This document shows, in pieces, positions 1 to 6,367 of a DNA stretch of 7,770 nucleotides. Numbering within the stretch: the first letter of the stretch is position 1; every line of letters starts with the position of its first letter. The DNA is from an uncultured Acholeplasmatales bacterium. Lineage in GTDB: Bacteria > Bacillota_I > Bacilli_A > ML615J-28 > CAG-698. A program made the translations under genes and the position numbers. The notes beneath the pieces are model-generated. The model ran no database searches. It had not been told where the DNA came from and saw nothing but the letters and a program-made list of their open reading frames with translations. The stretch covers positions 1 through 7,770 of the forward strand of contig CALEGD010000007.1 of assembly GCA_937877075.1 (NCBI GenBank), written 5' to 3'.

Positions 1-2042
1 GAATGGGAGCAAGTGGTCTTAATCATAAAAAATTTCGTCTCTTTTTTACAGTACTCCTCTCCTTAGTTGCCTTTACCCTTTTTGGAGTCTCGGATTCCTT
101 AGCTGCTTATAATAAAATTGATGCAACAGTTAACTCCATCATTGATAGTCAAATTGATTCGGTAGCGTTTGCGAAAACAAATCAATTCGAAGTCGATGGA
201 TATATTAGAGTAATGGAATTAACTTTATCGGAAGAAAATATCAATGATCTAAATGATGGAATCGGAAAGGATATCGGACTTAGTTTTAAACCCGTCTATA
301 CAGCAGGGTCGGGTGATCGTAACGGCGCCTTTAGGATGGATAATAATTTTTCTCCGACAACAATTAGAGATTATAATTTGTTTTACTTGGATTCAATCTC
401 AGGATTTGCCGAGTTTACAGAGGATGAACTGCTTGAACTAGGCTTTACAGTTAATGGCAAGATGCCAACTAAAGATACGGAAATTGCGGTAACAGACTAT
501 ATTTTTGAGCATTTTACTCAAAAAGGTTATAGTTATGATGATGACACCAATTTTATCGACATAAAACCTGAAAACTTTACTAGATATGAAGATTTAATCG
601 GAAGATACATTACTTTAAGAAATTATAATTTTTCCGAAGAAATGAAATTTAAAGTAACAGCGATAGTCGATACAAATCTTAAAGCAGATCGCTATGAAGA
701 TTTAAAAACCCCTCGTGAAACTTTTGTTGATTATTACTTAGGCGAAGAATTTAGAACCGTAATTCAATATGGATATCATGGCTTAGGATTTGTAAACAGC
801 GGTTTAATTAATAAACTTATCCAAGAAGATTCCAATCGAGGTTTAAATTTACAGAATAAAGCGAATTTAAATTACTTTACTCCAAATGGAGAAATGGGTT
901 TTGGTACAGAGATTGTCGATAAACTTGATAATTTTGATAATGAAGTTATCTTCTTTGATAAAGATAAAACAACTCTTGCCGAAAATGAAATTATTATCGA
1001 TTATGAATCTCTAAAATGGACATATCAATGGGACATTACTTATAAAGACTTTACCGGAAAGTTTTATGATGTTGAAAATAATATCATTGAAATACTAATC
1101 AGGGAATATGCAGAAGAAAATTATTCTATTGCAGAAGAAAATGGTTATTACACAGACACTTTTGGTCAAGAAGGTAATGATATTCCGAAAGAAGATAAAA
1201 TATTGTTTTATTACAATTATATAAGGAATGAAATAGGCTTTTTTAATAACAGCTATGGCGATAAGAACGGTATTGATTTTGAACCCGAGACTCGGAAAAT
1301 ACTCTTAAATCAGATTGAAGATATAATCGTTCAAAAAGAATTCTATAACTCTTTTACTTATACACATGATATAGGCACAGCAATAATAGTCGGTGCATTT
1401 GAAAATCCAGATTATAAATATTCAAATTTAATTATCATTGACGATATTTTTTATCAGGAATTAGAAAGTCTCGGTAAACAAGAACCTTATAGCTTTGCCC
1501 TGGCAAAAATGCCAAGCGAGAGAGGAAAAATCCAAAAAATTGCTGAATTTAGTTATCAAATTGAGGAAGGAATCTCCTATCCATTGAGGAACTCTACAAC
1601 TCCAATGTTAGAGACAGCCAATGATATAGTTGAAAATGTTGCCAAAGTATTTTTATATATCGGAATTGCTTTCGCCGTATTTTCAGCTTTGATGTTGAGT
1701 AATTTTATCGGAAGCAGTGTTTCTAGAAAAAAACGCGAAATAGGTATTTTAAGAGCTCTCGGCGCAAGAAGCAGCGATGTTTTCAGAATATTCTTTAATG
1801 AGAGTTTTGTAATTGCTCTTATCAATTTCTTCTTAGCATCAATTTCTACCTTTATTGTCGTAAGACTTATTAATAATTCGCTGAGAACCGGAGTTGGATT
1901 AACCGTTACTATTTTCAACTTTAGTATCAGACAAATAGTACTCTTGCTTTTGATTAGTATATTTGTTGCCTTATTTGCGAGTTTCTTACCTGTCAATCGG
2001 ATTGCCAAGAAAAAACCGGTTGATGCTATCAGTAATAAATAA
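1..2042 (+). CDS. ABC exporter permease, FtsX/MacB type (5' end outside window)
   Basis: This is the C-terminal part of an ABC transporter permease of the FtsX superfamily. The reading frame is open to the left edge. The first visible Met (position 3) lies in a GASGL-HKKFRLF segment that in this family normally precedes the first membrane helix, so it is probably internal. In many Firmicutes homologues an ATPase domain is fused upstream; that part would be outside the window. Counting from that Met, TM1 is about residues 12-31. A roughly 500-residue acidic, Tyr-rich extracytoplasmic region follows. The FtsX core then has helices at about 548-569, 602-630 and 644-663. The cytoplasmic loop contains SRKKREIGILRALGA (574-588), the usual FtsX signature before the coupling region. 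The stop is TAA. Such proteins export or extract lipids, peptides or antibiotics by mechanotransmission. The substrate cannot be told here. A terminator follows at 2082. Confidence 0.85.
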   Translation, partial: MGASGLNHKKFRLFFTVLLSLVAFTLFGVSDSLAAYNKIDATVNSIIDSQIDSVAFAKTNQFEVDGYIRVMELTLSEENINDLNDGIGKDIGLSFKPVYTAGSGDRNGAFRMDNNFSPTTIRDYNLFYLDSISGFAEFTEDELLELGFTVNGKMPTKDTEIAVTDYIFEHFTQKGYSYDDDTNFIDIKPENFTRYEDLIGRYITLRNYNFSEEMKFKVTAIVDTNLKADRYEDLKTPRETFVDYYLGEEFRTVIQYGYHGLGFVNSGLINKLIQEDSNRGLNLQNKANLNYFTPNGEMGFGTEIVDKLDNFDNEVIFFDKDKTTLAENEIIIDYESLKWTYQWDITYKDFTGKFYDVENNIIEILIREYAEENYSIAEENGYYTDTFGQEGNDIPKEDKILFYYNYIRNEIGFFNNSYGDKNGIDFEPETRKILLNQIEDIIVQKEFYNSFTYTHDIGTAIIVGAFENPDYKYSNLIIIDDIFYQELESLGKQEPYSFALAKMPSERGKIQKIAEFSYQIEEGISYPLRNSTTPMLETANDIVENVAKVFLYIGIAFAVFSALMLSNFIGSSVSRKKREIGILRALGARSSDVFRIFFNESFVIALINFFLASISTFIVVRLINNSLRTGVGLTVTIFNFSIRQIVLLLLISIFVALFASFLPVNRIAKKKPVDAISNK

Positions 2043-2061
2043 TTTCAGAAAAAATAAAAGA

Positions 2062-2078
2062 GTTCTCTTAAGGAGAAC
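2062..2078. repeat. Small inverted repeat after the exporter gene
   Basis: GTTCTC (2062-2067) is the exact reverse complement of GAGAAC (2073-2078) across a 5-nt loop. It lies 20 bp after the exporter stop and directly before the strong terminator. No T-tract follows it, so alone it is not a terminator. It may help protect the transcript 3' end or simply be chance. Confidence 0.4.
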
Positions 2079-2081
2079 ATC

Positions 2082-2116
2082 AGAGTGTTGACAAAAAGTT
2101 TGTTAACACTCTTTTT
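2082..2116 (+). terminator. Rho-independent terminator of the exporter gene
   Basis: A 14-bp stem, AGAGTGTTGACAAA (2082-2095) with TTTGTTAACACTCT (2099-2112), holds one G-U pair and a 3-nt loop. TTTT follows at 2113-2116. It sits 40 bp after the TAA of the plus-strand permease gene and is oriented to end that transcript. Confidence 0.85.
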
Positions 2117-2134
2117 CGTATAATATACGAAAAA
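2112..2134. repeat. 23-bp near-perfect palindrome joining two convergent terminators
   Basis: TTTTTCGTATA (2112-2122) and TATACGAAAAA (2124-2134) are exact reverse complements around a single A at 2123. The left arm is the T-tract of the plus-strand terminator. The right arm read on the minus strand is the T-tract of the minus-strand terminator. The palindrome is therefore largely explained as two T-tracts meeting head to head. The extra CGTATA/TATACG symmetry is not needed for that. Confidence 0.7.
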
Positions 2135-2160
2135 CCTTAATGAGAGATTCCACATTAAGG
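2130..2160 (-). terminator. Minus-strand terminator of the small transcription unit
   Basis: Read on the minus strand, CCTTAATG (2160-2153) pairs exactly with CATTAAGG (2142-2135) across a 10-nt loop. TTTTTC follows (2134-2129). It faces the exporter terminator. It would end transcripts arriving from the promoter at about 2390-2418, or readthrough from the opu operon. Confidence 0.7.
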
Positions 2161-2210
2161 TATTTAAATTTTACCCATAGTTTAGTATCTTTAAAATTAT
2201 GATATGAACA

Positions 2211-2330
2211 CTAACAATTAAGGCAATAGTTAGTAATAACTGTAGTAATTAGTTTTTCAATTAAGATACAGCCAATCTTAAACTGATAAAGCGGTTCATG
2301 AATATATTCTAATGAGTTTTTTTCTGCCAT
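2211..2330 (-). CDS. Possible 39-residue small protein, unrecognised
   Basis: An ATG at 2330 opens 39 codons ending in TAG (2213-2211). The peptide begins MAEKNSLEYIHEPLYQFK and ends in a Leu/Ile/Thr-rich stretch with two Cys near the C-terminus (NYCLNC). I recognise no family. It has no clear signal peptide and at best a weak amphipathic or hydrophobic segment. In its favour are a purine-rich ribosome binding site (AAGGGAAGGG, about 5 nt before the ATG), an extended -10 promoter about 60 bp upstream and a terminator about 50 bp after the stop. Together these make a complete small transcription unit. Against it are the short length, the lack of any recognised homologue, and a same-frame continuation after the TAG that suggests it could be a decayed larger gene. 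A regulatory RNA that happens to contain an ORF is another possibility. Confidence 0.4.
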   Translation of the reverse strand: MAEKNSLEYIHEPLYQFKIGCILIEKLITTVITNYCLNC

Positions 2331-2389
2331 GTTTCCCTTCCCTTTACCTTATTTCATCAATTAATCAGATTATATTTTTCAACATATAA

Positions 2390-2418
2390 ATTATAGCATT
2401 AAAAAGCTTTATAAACAA
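2390..2418 (-). promoter_or_regulatory. Extended -10 promoter of the small unit
   Basis: On the minus strand TTGTTT (2418-2413) is followed after 17 bp by TATAAT (2395-2390), with TG one base upstream of the -10 (TGCTATAAT). The -10 is consensus and extended. The -35 matches only its TTG. Predicted transcription start is near 2383, giving a leader of about 50 nt to the small ORF. Confidence 0.6.
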
Positions 2419-2453
2419 TGTTTTTCAAAACAAATCTACAATCAATCTAAAAC

Positions 2454-2496
2454 AAAAATAAAAACGAGAAATAAGCACTTAGCTAGATATTTCTTG
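2454..2496 (-). terminator. Terminator of the opu operon
   Basis: On the minus strand, AGAAATA (2473-2467 region on plus) pairs with TATTTCT (2488-2494 on plus). The loop can form a further 3-bp AGC/GCT stem, and the tract TTTTTATTTTTG follows. It lies about 20-60 bp after the opuAA stop and points the right way. The stem is A/U-rich and carries a bulge, so it may leak into the small unit downstream. Confidence 0.65.
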
Positions 2497-2515
2497 TTTT
2501 TGATTTACCATTTTT

Positions 2516-3691
2516 TTATAGATTGATAGCGGATAAAACAGCGGCTTTAGAAACAATGCCTTTCAGTTTTCCTTGGTCGTCTAGGACCGCAATCGGATAT
2601 TTGGATCCGTTAAATAATGGTACAAGATCGCTGACCAAGGTATCAACTAAAGTAGTTGCTACATCCTTCAAAATATGATTTTCAATATTTGTATCTTCTT
2701 TAGTTGCTTGGATTGCGGAGTCAAGACTAATAATACCAAGAAAATTCATCTTTTCATCGACTACAAAAGCACTTGAGAAATTATTTTCATTCATTTCTTT
2801 TAATGCCCGTTTACCATGATCCTTTGGTCTTAATAATGATACCGGAGTTATCATAATATTCTTAGCAGTTATAACTTTTGTCTTATCGGCACTGTCAATA
2901 AATTCACGAACATAATCATCACTCGGAGCCGATATCATTTTTTCGGGGGTATCAATTTGAATGACTTTACCGTCTCTCATAATGGCAATTCTATCACCAA
3001 GTTTAAAAGCTTCATTAATATCATGAGTAATAAAGACAATCGTTTTTTCTAACTTTCTTTGAATGGAAAGAAGTTCAAATTGCATTTCTCTTCTAACTAA
3101 AGGATCAAGGGCAGAGAAGGGTTCATCCATCAAAAGGATCTCTGGATCATTACATAAAGCCCGAGCAATGCCAACCCTTTGTTTCATACCGCCGGAAAGA
3201 CTTGAGATTTCGGAATTTTCCCAACCGGAAAGTCCGACCAAGTTAATCATTTTCTTGGCTTTCTCTTCCCTAATTTCTTTCTTTACGCCTTTAATCTCTA
3301 AACCGAAAGAAACATTTGCCAGAACATTACGATGTGACAACAAACCAAAATTTTGGAAAACCATAGCCGTTTTTTCGCGACGAAAAGCTTGGATTTCCTT
3401 TCTTTTTAATTTATTTAGGCTAGTGCCTTGATAACTTATTTCACCAAAAGTTGGATGATGAAGCATATTCAAGCATCTGACAATCGTTGATTTACCGGAT
3501 CCAGATAAACCGATAATTACAAAAATCTCACCTGCATTTACTTCGAAAGAAACATTATTCAGAGCAACGGTAGCACCGGTTGCCATTAAGATTTCATCTT
3601 TCGACAAACCCTTTTTCATTAATTTAATTGCTTCTCTTTTATTAGATCCAAATATTTTTGTAACATTTTTTGCTTCAAGAACTTTACTCAT
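2516..3691 (-). CDS. opuAA: Glycine betaine/osmolyte ABC importer ATPase with tandem CBS domains
   Basis: This is the ATP-binding subunit of an OpuA/ProU-type compatible-solute importer, 391 residues and full length for the family. It has the ProV-specific N-terminal extension (KLMKKGLSKDEI). Then come Walker A GLSGSGKST (61-69), Q-loop Gln113, signature LSGGMKQ (165-171), Walker B ILLMDEP (185-191), D-loop SALD and switch His223. Two CBS motifs fill about 270-391. In OpuA relatives such CBS pairs sense ionic strength, and in Lactococcus OpuA they bind c-di-AMP. I chose the ATG at 3691 because AAGGAAGAAGG stands 8 nt before it and MSKVLEAKNVTKIFG fits the family start. An upstream in-frame ATG at 3718 would add nine unconserved residues. 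The gene overlaps the permease stop by 8 bp (ATGAGTAA), which implies translational coupling. Confidence 0.93.
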   Translation of the reverse strand: MSKVLEAKNVTKIFGSNKREAIKLMKKGLSKDEILMATGATVALNNVSFEVNAGEIFVIIGLSGSGKSTIVRCLNMLHHPTFGEISYQGTSLNKLKRKEIQAFRREKTAMVFQNFGLLSHRNVLANVSFGLEIKGVKKEIREEKAKKMINLVGLSGWENSEISSLSGGMKQRVGIARALCNDPEILLMDEPFSALDPLVRREMQFELLSIQRKLEKTIVFITHDINEAFKLGDRIAIMRDGKVIQIDTPEKMISAPSDDYVREFIDSADKTKVITAKNIMITPVSLLRPKDHGKRALKEMNENNFSSAFVVDEKMNFLGIISLDSAIQATKEDTNIENHILKDVATTLVDTLVSDLVPLFNGSKYPIAVLDDQGKLKGIVSKAAVLSAINL

Positions 3692-4553
3692 TAAGCATAC
3701 CTTCTTCCTTCTTAACAAGGTTTTGGGTGAAACGGTCTAATAGAATTGCTAGAATAACTACCGCAATACCGGCAACCAACCCTCTTCCGAGTTCCATTCT
3801 TTGAACACCGATTAAGACTTCCATCCCTAAACCATTTGCTCCGATCATTGAAGTTGTAACAACCATCGACATAGCCATCATTAGGGTTTGATTTAAACCC
3901 GTCATAATTGTCGGCATGGCTTGAGGTATTTGCACTTTTATTAAGGTTTGCATTTCGGTTGCACCGAAAGAGCGTGATGCCTCAACAACTTCTTTGTTTA
4001 CCATCCTAATTCCGTGGTTGGTTAATCTGATTAAAGGAACTATTGCATAAATAGTTGTCGCAATAACTGCTGGTGCTTCTCCGAGTCCGAAAAAGATAAC
4101 CGAAGGAATCAGATATACAAAGATCGGCATCGTTTGCATTGTATCTAGTATCGGGCGAACAATTCGATTAGCTCGTTCGCTTTTGGAAATCAAAACGCCA
4201 ATCGGAAAACCCAAGAGACAGGAAATGATAACAGATGTTATAACGATCGCCAAGGTTAGAAGCATCAAATCCCAAAGTTTAAAGAAAGCAACAAAAGCTA
4301 AAACTAAGACATAAATAATTCCTTTACTGAGTTTTTTTTCCAATTTAAAACCAATAAAGAAGACAGCGGCAAAAAAGACAATCCAAGGAATAAAACTGAG
4401 TACATCTTGAATGCCCCCAACTGTTTCATTTAGAAGTTTCTTGATTCCTTCAAAGAATCCTTTCCAGGAACTCTTCCAACTTCTTATAAAACTGTCAATC
4501 TTTGTTATATCAAAATTCGATTTTATTGGAAAATCAAATAACCAATCAAACAT
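3684..4553 (-). CDS. opuAB: Glycine betaine/osmolyte ABC importer permease
   Basis: This is the membrane subunit of the same importer, 289 residues, close to OpuAB and shorter than E. coli ProW. A polar N-terminal segment (1-50) precedes hydrophobic stretches at about 53-69, 78-92, 97-122, 141-157, 160-178, 215-236 and 258-272. The EAA loop that docks on the ATPase is at 191-210 (EASRSFGATEMQTLIKVQIP). The preceding RLTNHGIRMV is typical of ProW/OpuAB. The ATG is 1 bp after the TAA of the lipoprotein gene (TAAGATG), with GAGGGGG about 11 nt upstream inside that gene. The 3' end overlaps opuAA. A separate permease and binding protein contrast with the fused BusAB chain of lactococci. Assignment to the family is secure. 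The exact osmolyte (glycine betaine, carnitine, proline betaine) is not settled by this subunit. Confidence 0.93.
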   Translation of the reverse strand: MFDWLFDFPIKSNFDITKIDSFIRSWKSSWKGFFEGIKKLLNETVGGIQDVLSFIPWIVFFAAVFFIGFKLEKKLSKGIIYVLVLAFVAFFKLWDLMLLTLAIVITSVIISCLLGFPIGVLISKSERANRIVRPILDTMQTMPIFVYLIPSVIFFGLGEAPAVIATTIYAIVPLIRLTNHGIRMVNKEVVEASRSFGATEMQTLIKVQIPQAMPTIMTGLNQTLMMAMSMVVTTSMIGANGLGMEVLIGVQRMELGRGLVAGIAVVILAILLDRFTQNLVKKEEGMLNE

Positions 4554-4554
4554 C

Positions 4555-5535
4555 TTACTTCAAACCCCCTCTGACCATTTCCGCCTTCTCAGCATCTAAC
4601 CACTCATCTATTAAATGATTATATTTATTTAAGAACCATTTAGCAGTAGCTTTAAAATCAACTTTATTGTCCTGAGCATAGGCTAAGGCTTCAGAAATCA
4701 TTTCGCTTGTTGTTTGATATTTACTTAAAAACTCACAAAACTCCGGATCTTTTTCATTAAAATCATTACTTACAGCAACTCTGATTTCCATTGGCGGCAT
4801 TTTCGTCAGACCATTCTGAAAATCTTCTCTATTTGTATAGGGTCTATCTTCCAATAAAACGAAATCATATTTTCCCAATAACCAAGTAGGTTCCCAATAA
4901 TAACCAACAATAGGTTCGCCTTCCAAATAAGCATCGGCTAAAACCATGCTTAAGGCCGCATCTGAACCGGGACGGAAATACTCATAATATTCATCCAATC
5001 CATAAGCTTCATATTTACGATAGAGAATTTGATCTGCTTCCCAACCGGGAATTGCTCCATAAATTCTTCCTAATTCACTATTTTTATTTTCAGCAAATAC
5101 ATGCGGATATTTTTTCAAATCTTCTACGGTTTTTAAATCAGGGGCCAGCGGTTCAATTCCACGTTCTGAATCACCTTCAATAACATAGCGCGGAACATAA
5201 AGGCCTTGATAATTGTCATCGAAATTAATACCGAGATCGACAAATAAACCAGCTTCTTTATCTTCAAAATATGAAGGAATATTATCGGACCATTCCTCCA
5301 TATGAACATCAATTTCTCCTTGAAGCAAACCTTCATGAGTAATCGGTGTCGAGCCCCTTACTTCTTCGTAATCAGAATAACCAAATGCTTCAACGGCAAT
5401 ATAACCGGCAACAGCATTATGAAATTGAATACTATCCCATCCCGCATCCGCAAATACAATTTTATTCTCATTACCGGAACAACCGGTTAAAATAAAAATA
5501 ATCACAAACATTAAACTAAATAAAATTTTCTTCAA
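4555..5535 (-). CDS. opuAC: Osmolyte-binding lipoprotein of OpuAC/ProX type (TTG start)
   Basis: This is the extracellular substrate-binding lipoprotein that delivers a quaternary amine to the OpuAB permease. The signal peptide is MKKILFSLMFVIIFILTGC, with lipobox LTGC and lipidated Cys19. The mature part has the OpuAC fold pattern: AGWDSIQFHNAVAGY (31-45), HMEEWSDN (78-85), GWEADQ (164-169) and VGYYWEPTWLL (210-220). Trp33, Trp82, Trp165, Trp214 and Trp218 are candidates for the aromatic cage that holds the trimethylammonium group. I infer that role by family analogy; it is not shown here. Length 326 is longer than Bacillus OpuAC (about 290). Translation starts at TTG (5535-5533); GGGAG sits 7 nt upstream and no in-frame ATG gives the complete signal peptide. 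It is first in the operon and lies directly downstream of the BusR-flanked promoter. Substrate is probably glycine betaine or a relative, but the clade is uncertain. Confidence 0.9.
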   Translation of the reverse strand: MKKILFSLMFVIIFILTGCSGNENKIVFADAGWDSIQFHNAVAGYIAVEAFGYSDYEEVRGSTPITHEGLLQGEIDVHMEEWSDNIPSYFEDKEAGLFVDLGINFDDNYQGLYVPRYVIEGDSERGIEPLAPDLKTVEDLKKYPHVFAENKNSELGRIYGAIPGWEADQILYRKYEAYGLDEYYEYFRPGSDAALSMVLADAYLEGEPIVGYYWEPTWLLGKYDFVLLEDRPYTNREDFQNGLTKMPPMEIRVAVSNDFNEKDPEFCEFLSKYQTTSEMISEALAYAQDNKVDFKATAKWFLNKYNHLIDEWLDAEKAEMVRGGLK

Positions 5536-5549
5536 ATAATCACTCCCTT
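5533..5549 (-). promoter_or_regulatory. Ribosome binding site setting the TTG start of opuAC
   Basis: On the minus strand AAGGGAG (5549-5543) lies 7 nt before TTG (5535-5533). No ATG or GTG in this frame offers a better distance, and the TTG start yields a complete lipoprotein signal. This fixes the start despite the rare codon. Confidence 0.75.
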
Positions 5550-5552
5550 AAC

Positions 5553-5582
5553 TGACAACCTAACAAAATTCTCAAATTGTCA
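5553..5582. promoter_or_regulatory. Predicted BusR operator 1 (TGACAA-N18-TTGTCA), start-site proximal
   Basis: TGACAA (5553-5558) and TTGTCA (5577-5582) form an exact inverted repeat with an 18-bp gap. It covers about +1 to +31 of the predicted opu transcript, so a bound repressor would block initiation or early elongation. The same motif with the same gap recurs at 5622-5651. Counted with 4-bp cores the gap is 22 bp. Confidence 0.7.
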
Positions 5583-5589
5583 CTTTACT

Positions 5590-5618
5590 ATTTTACTACA
5601 AAGACAATCCTATGTCAA
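5590..5618 (-). promoter_or_regulatory. Promoter of the opuAC-opuAB-opuAA operon
   Basis: On the minus strand a consensus TTGACA (5618-5613) is followed after 17 bp by TAAAAT (5595-5590). The predicted start is near 5583, about 48 nt before the TTG codon. It is nearly consensus, so an efficient repressor would be needed to keep it quiet; the two flanking operators fit that need. Confidence 0.8.
5603..5616. promoter_or_regulatory. Short inverted repeat GACA-N6-TGTC inside the promoter spacer/-35
   Basis: GACA (5603-5606) and TGTC (5613-5616) resemble the BusR half-sites but have a 6-bp gap. They overlap the -35 and the spacer of the opu promoter. Part of this is simply the -35 hexamer (TTGACA contains the half-site sequence), so independent function is doubtful. 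Confidence 0.3.
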
Positions 5619-5621
5619 GGG

Positions 5622-5651
5622 TGACAACTTATAAAAACGCTTGCGTTGTCA
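5622..5651. promoter_or_regulatory. Predicted BusR operator 2 (TGACAA-N18-TTGTCA), between the two promoters
   Basis: TGACAA (5622-5627) and TTGTCA (5646-5651) form an exact inverted repeat with an 18-bp gap, extending to 7-bp arms (TGACAAC/GTTGTCA). It starts 4 bp upstream of the opu -35 and ends 7 bp before the busR -35, so it could affect both promoters. Its centre is 69 bp from that of operator 1, about 6.5 helical turns. Confidence 0.7.
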
Positions 5652-5658
5652 GTCGTTT

Positions 5659-5686
5659 TTGACTTTTTATTAATTTGTGGTATAAT
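5659..5686 (+). promoter_or_regulatory. Promoter of the busR-like gene
   Basis: TTGACT (5659-5664), a 16-bp spacer and TATAAT (5681-5686), with TG one base upstream of the -10 (TGGTATAAT). Predicted start is near 5693, leaving a short leader with GAGGGA (5699-5704) 11 nt before the ATG at 5716. Operator 2 lies just upstream. Confidence 0.75.
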
Positions 5687-5715
5687 ATTCATGGAAATGA
5701 GGGATTTTATTTAAT

Positions 5716-6330
5716 ATGAAATTAAAAGTGCCAGTTTATCAGCAGATTGCGAAAGACGTTGCCTCAAAAATTGTAGAAGGAAAATATACGATTGGTGAGA
5801 AAATCTATGCTCGTACTTCTCTTGCAACCCATTATGGGGTTTCCGCCGAAACAGCTCGCCGTGCCATCAGCCTTCTAGATGATATGAATGTTGTAGAATC
5901 ACAGCAAGGCAGCGGGGTAATCATTAAATCACAGGAACAAGCTTTAAAGTTTTTAAAAGAATTTCAAGATATTGAGACGCTCGGCCAAATTCAACGCAAT
6001 ATTTTTTCAATTATTGAAAACCAAACAAAGAGCGGTAATATGTTGAAAAGTTATATTACCGATTTGGTTGATAAAGTAAAAAGGTTCGAATCGGTTAATC
6101 CCTTCATTCCTTATGAAATCTTAATTAGCGAAAATTGCATACATCTATTCAAAAGTTACAGTGAATTAAAATTTTGGAACAACACCAAGGCAACTATCGT
6201 GGGTGTGAGAAGGAATGGAAATTTAATCTTATCACCCGGCCCCTCTGAAACCATAATTCCCAATGATATAATTTATTATATCGGCAATGAAAGTATTCAA
6301 AATGTTGTCAGAGACTTTTTATATAAATAA
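5716..6330 (+). CDS. busR: BusR-like GntR-family repressor with RCK_C domain (predicted c-di-AMP sensor)
   Basis: This is a 204-residue transcription regulator with the BusR architecture. Residues 1-70 are a GntR-type winged helix: PVYQQIAKDVASKI, then the recognition helix region GVSAETARRAISLLDD (41-56) and the wing QQGSGVII (63-70). A predicted helical or coiled-coil linker spans about 74-124. An RCK_C (TrkA-C) domain spans about 125-204, with GVRRNGNLILSPGPSETIIPNDIIYYIG as its core, split here across 163-190. In Lactococcus and Streptococcus, proteins of this shape bind c-di-AMP through RCK_C and then repress the betaine importer genes. Length is close to theirs. The gene diverges from an opu operon, and two matching spaced operators lie in between, which supports both the identity and the target. 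In-frame stop TGA at 5698 excludes a longer start. c-di-AMP binding is inferred, not visible. Confidence 0.9.
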   Translation: MKLKVPVYQQIAKDVASKIVEGKYTIGEKIYARTSLATHYGVSAETARRAISLLDDMNVVESQQGSGVIIKSQEQALKFLKEFQDIETLGQIQRNIFSIIENQTKSGNMLKSYITDLVDKVKRFESVNPFIPYEILISENCIHLFKSYSELKFWNNTKATIVGVRRNGNLILSPGPSETIIPNDIIYYIGNESIQNVVRDFLYK

Positions 6331-6367
6331 ATACGATAAGGTACTGTAAAAAAATAAGTTAGACAAT

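Noticed and set aside
1577..2008. 143-codon minus-strand frame inside the exporter gene
   Set aside because: It is antisense to the conserved FtsX core. Its Lys/Leu/Ile-rich content is what the reverse complement of a membrane segment gives.
3063..3431. 122-codon plus-strand frame opposite the ATPase gene
   Set aside because: It mirrors the Walker B/signature region of opuAA, has no ribosome binding site of note and resembles no family.
3692..3718. Longer opuAA start at 3718 adding nine residues
   Set aside because: The extra residues (MLRRKKVCL) lie inside the permease gene and do not resemble the family. The ATG at 3691 has a strong ribosome binding site 8 nt upstream and begins the conserved sequence.
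5691..5714. Seven-codon upstream ORF (ATGGAAATG...TAA) in the busR leader
   Set aside because: It begins about where transcription is predicted to start and has no ribosome binding site of its own. A leader peptide role cannot be supported.
5536..5715. Riboswitch (for example a ydaO-type c-di-AMP sensor) ahead of the opu operon
   Set aside because: The leader from the predicted start to the TTG is only about 48 nt and is occupied by operator 1. There is no room for such a fold.
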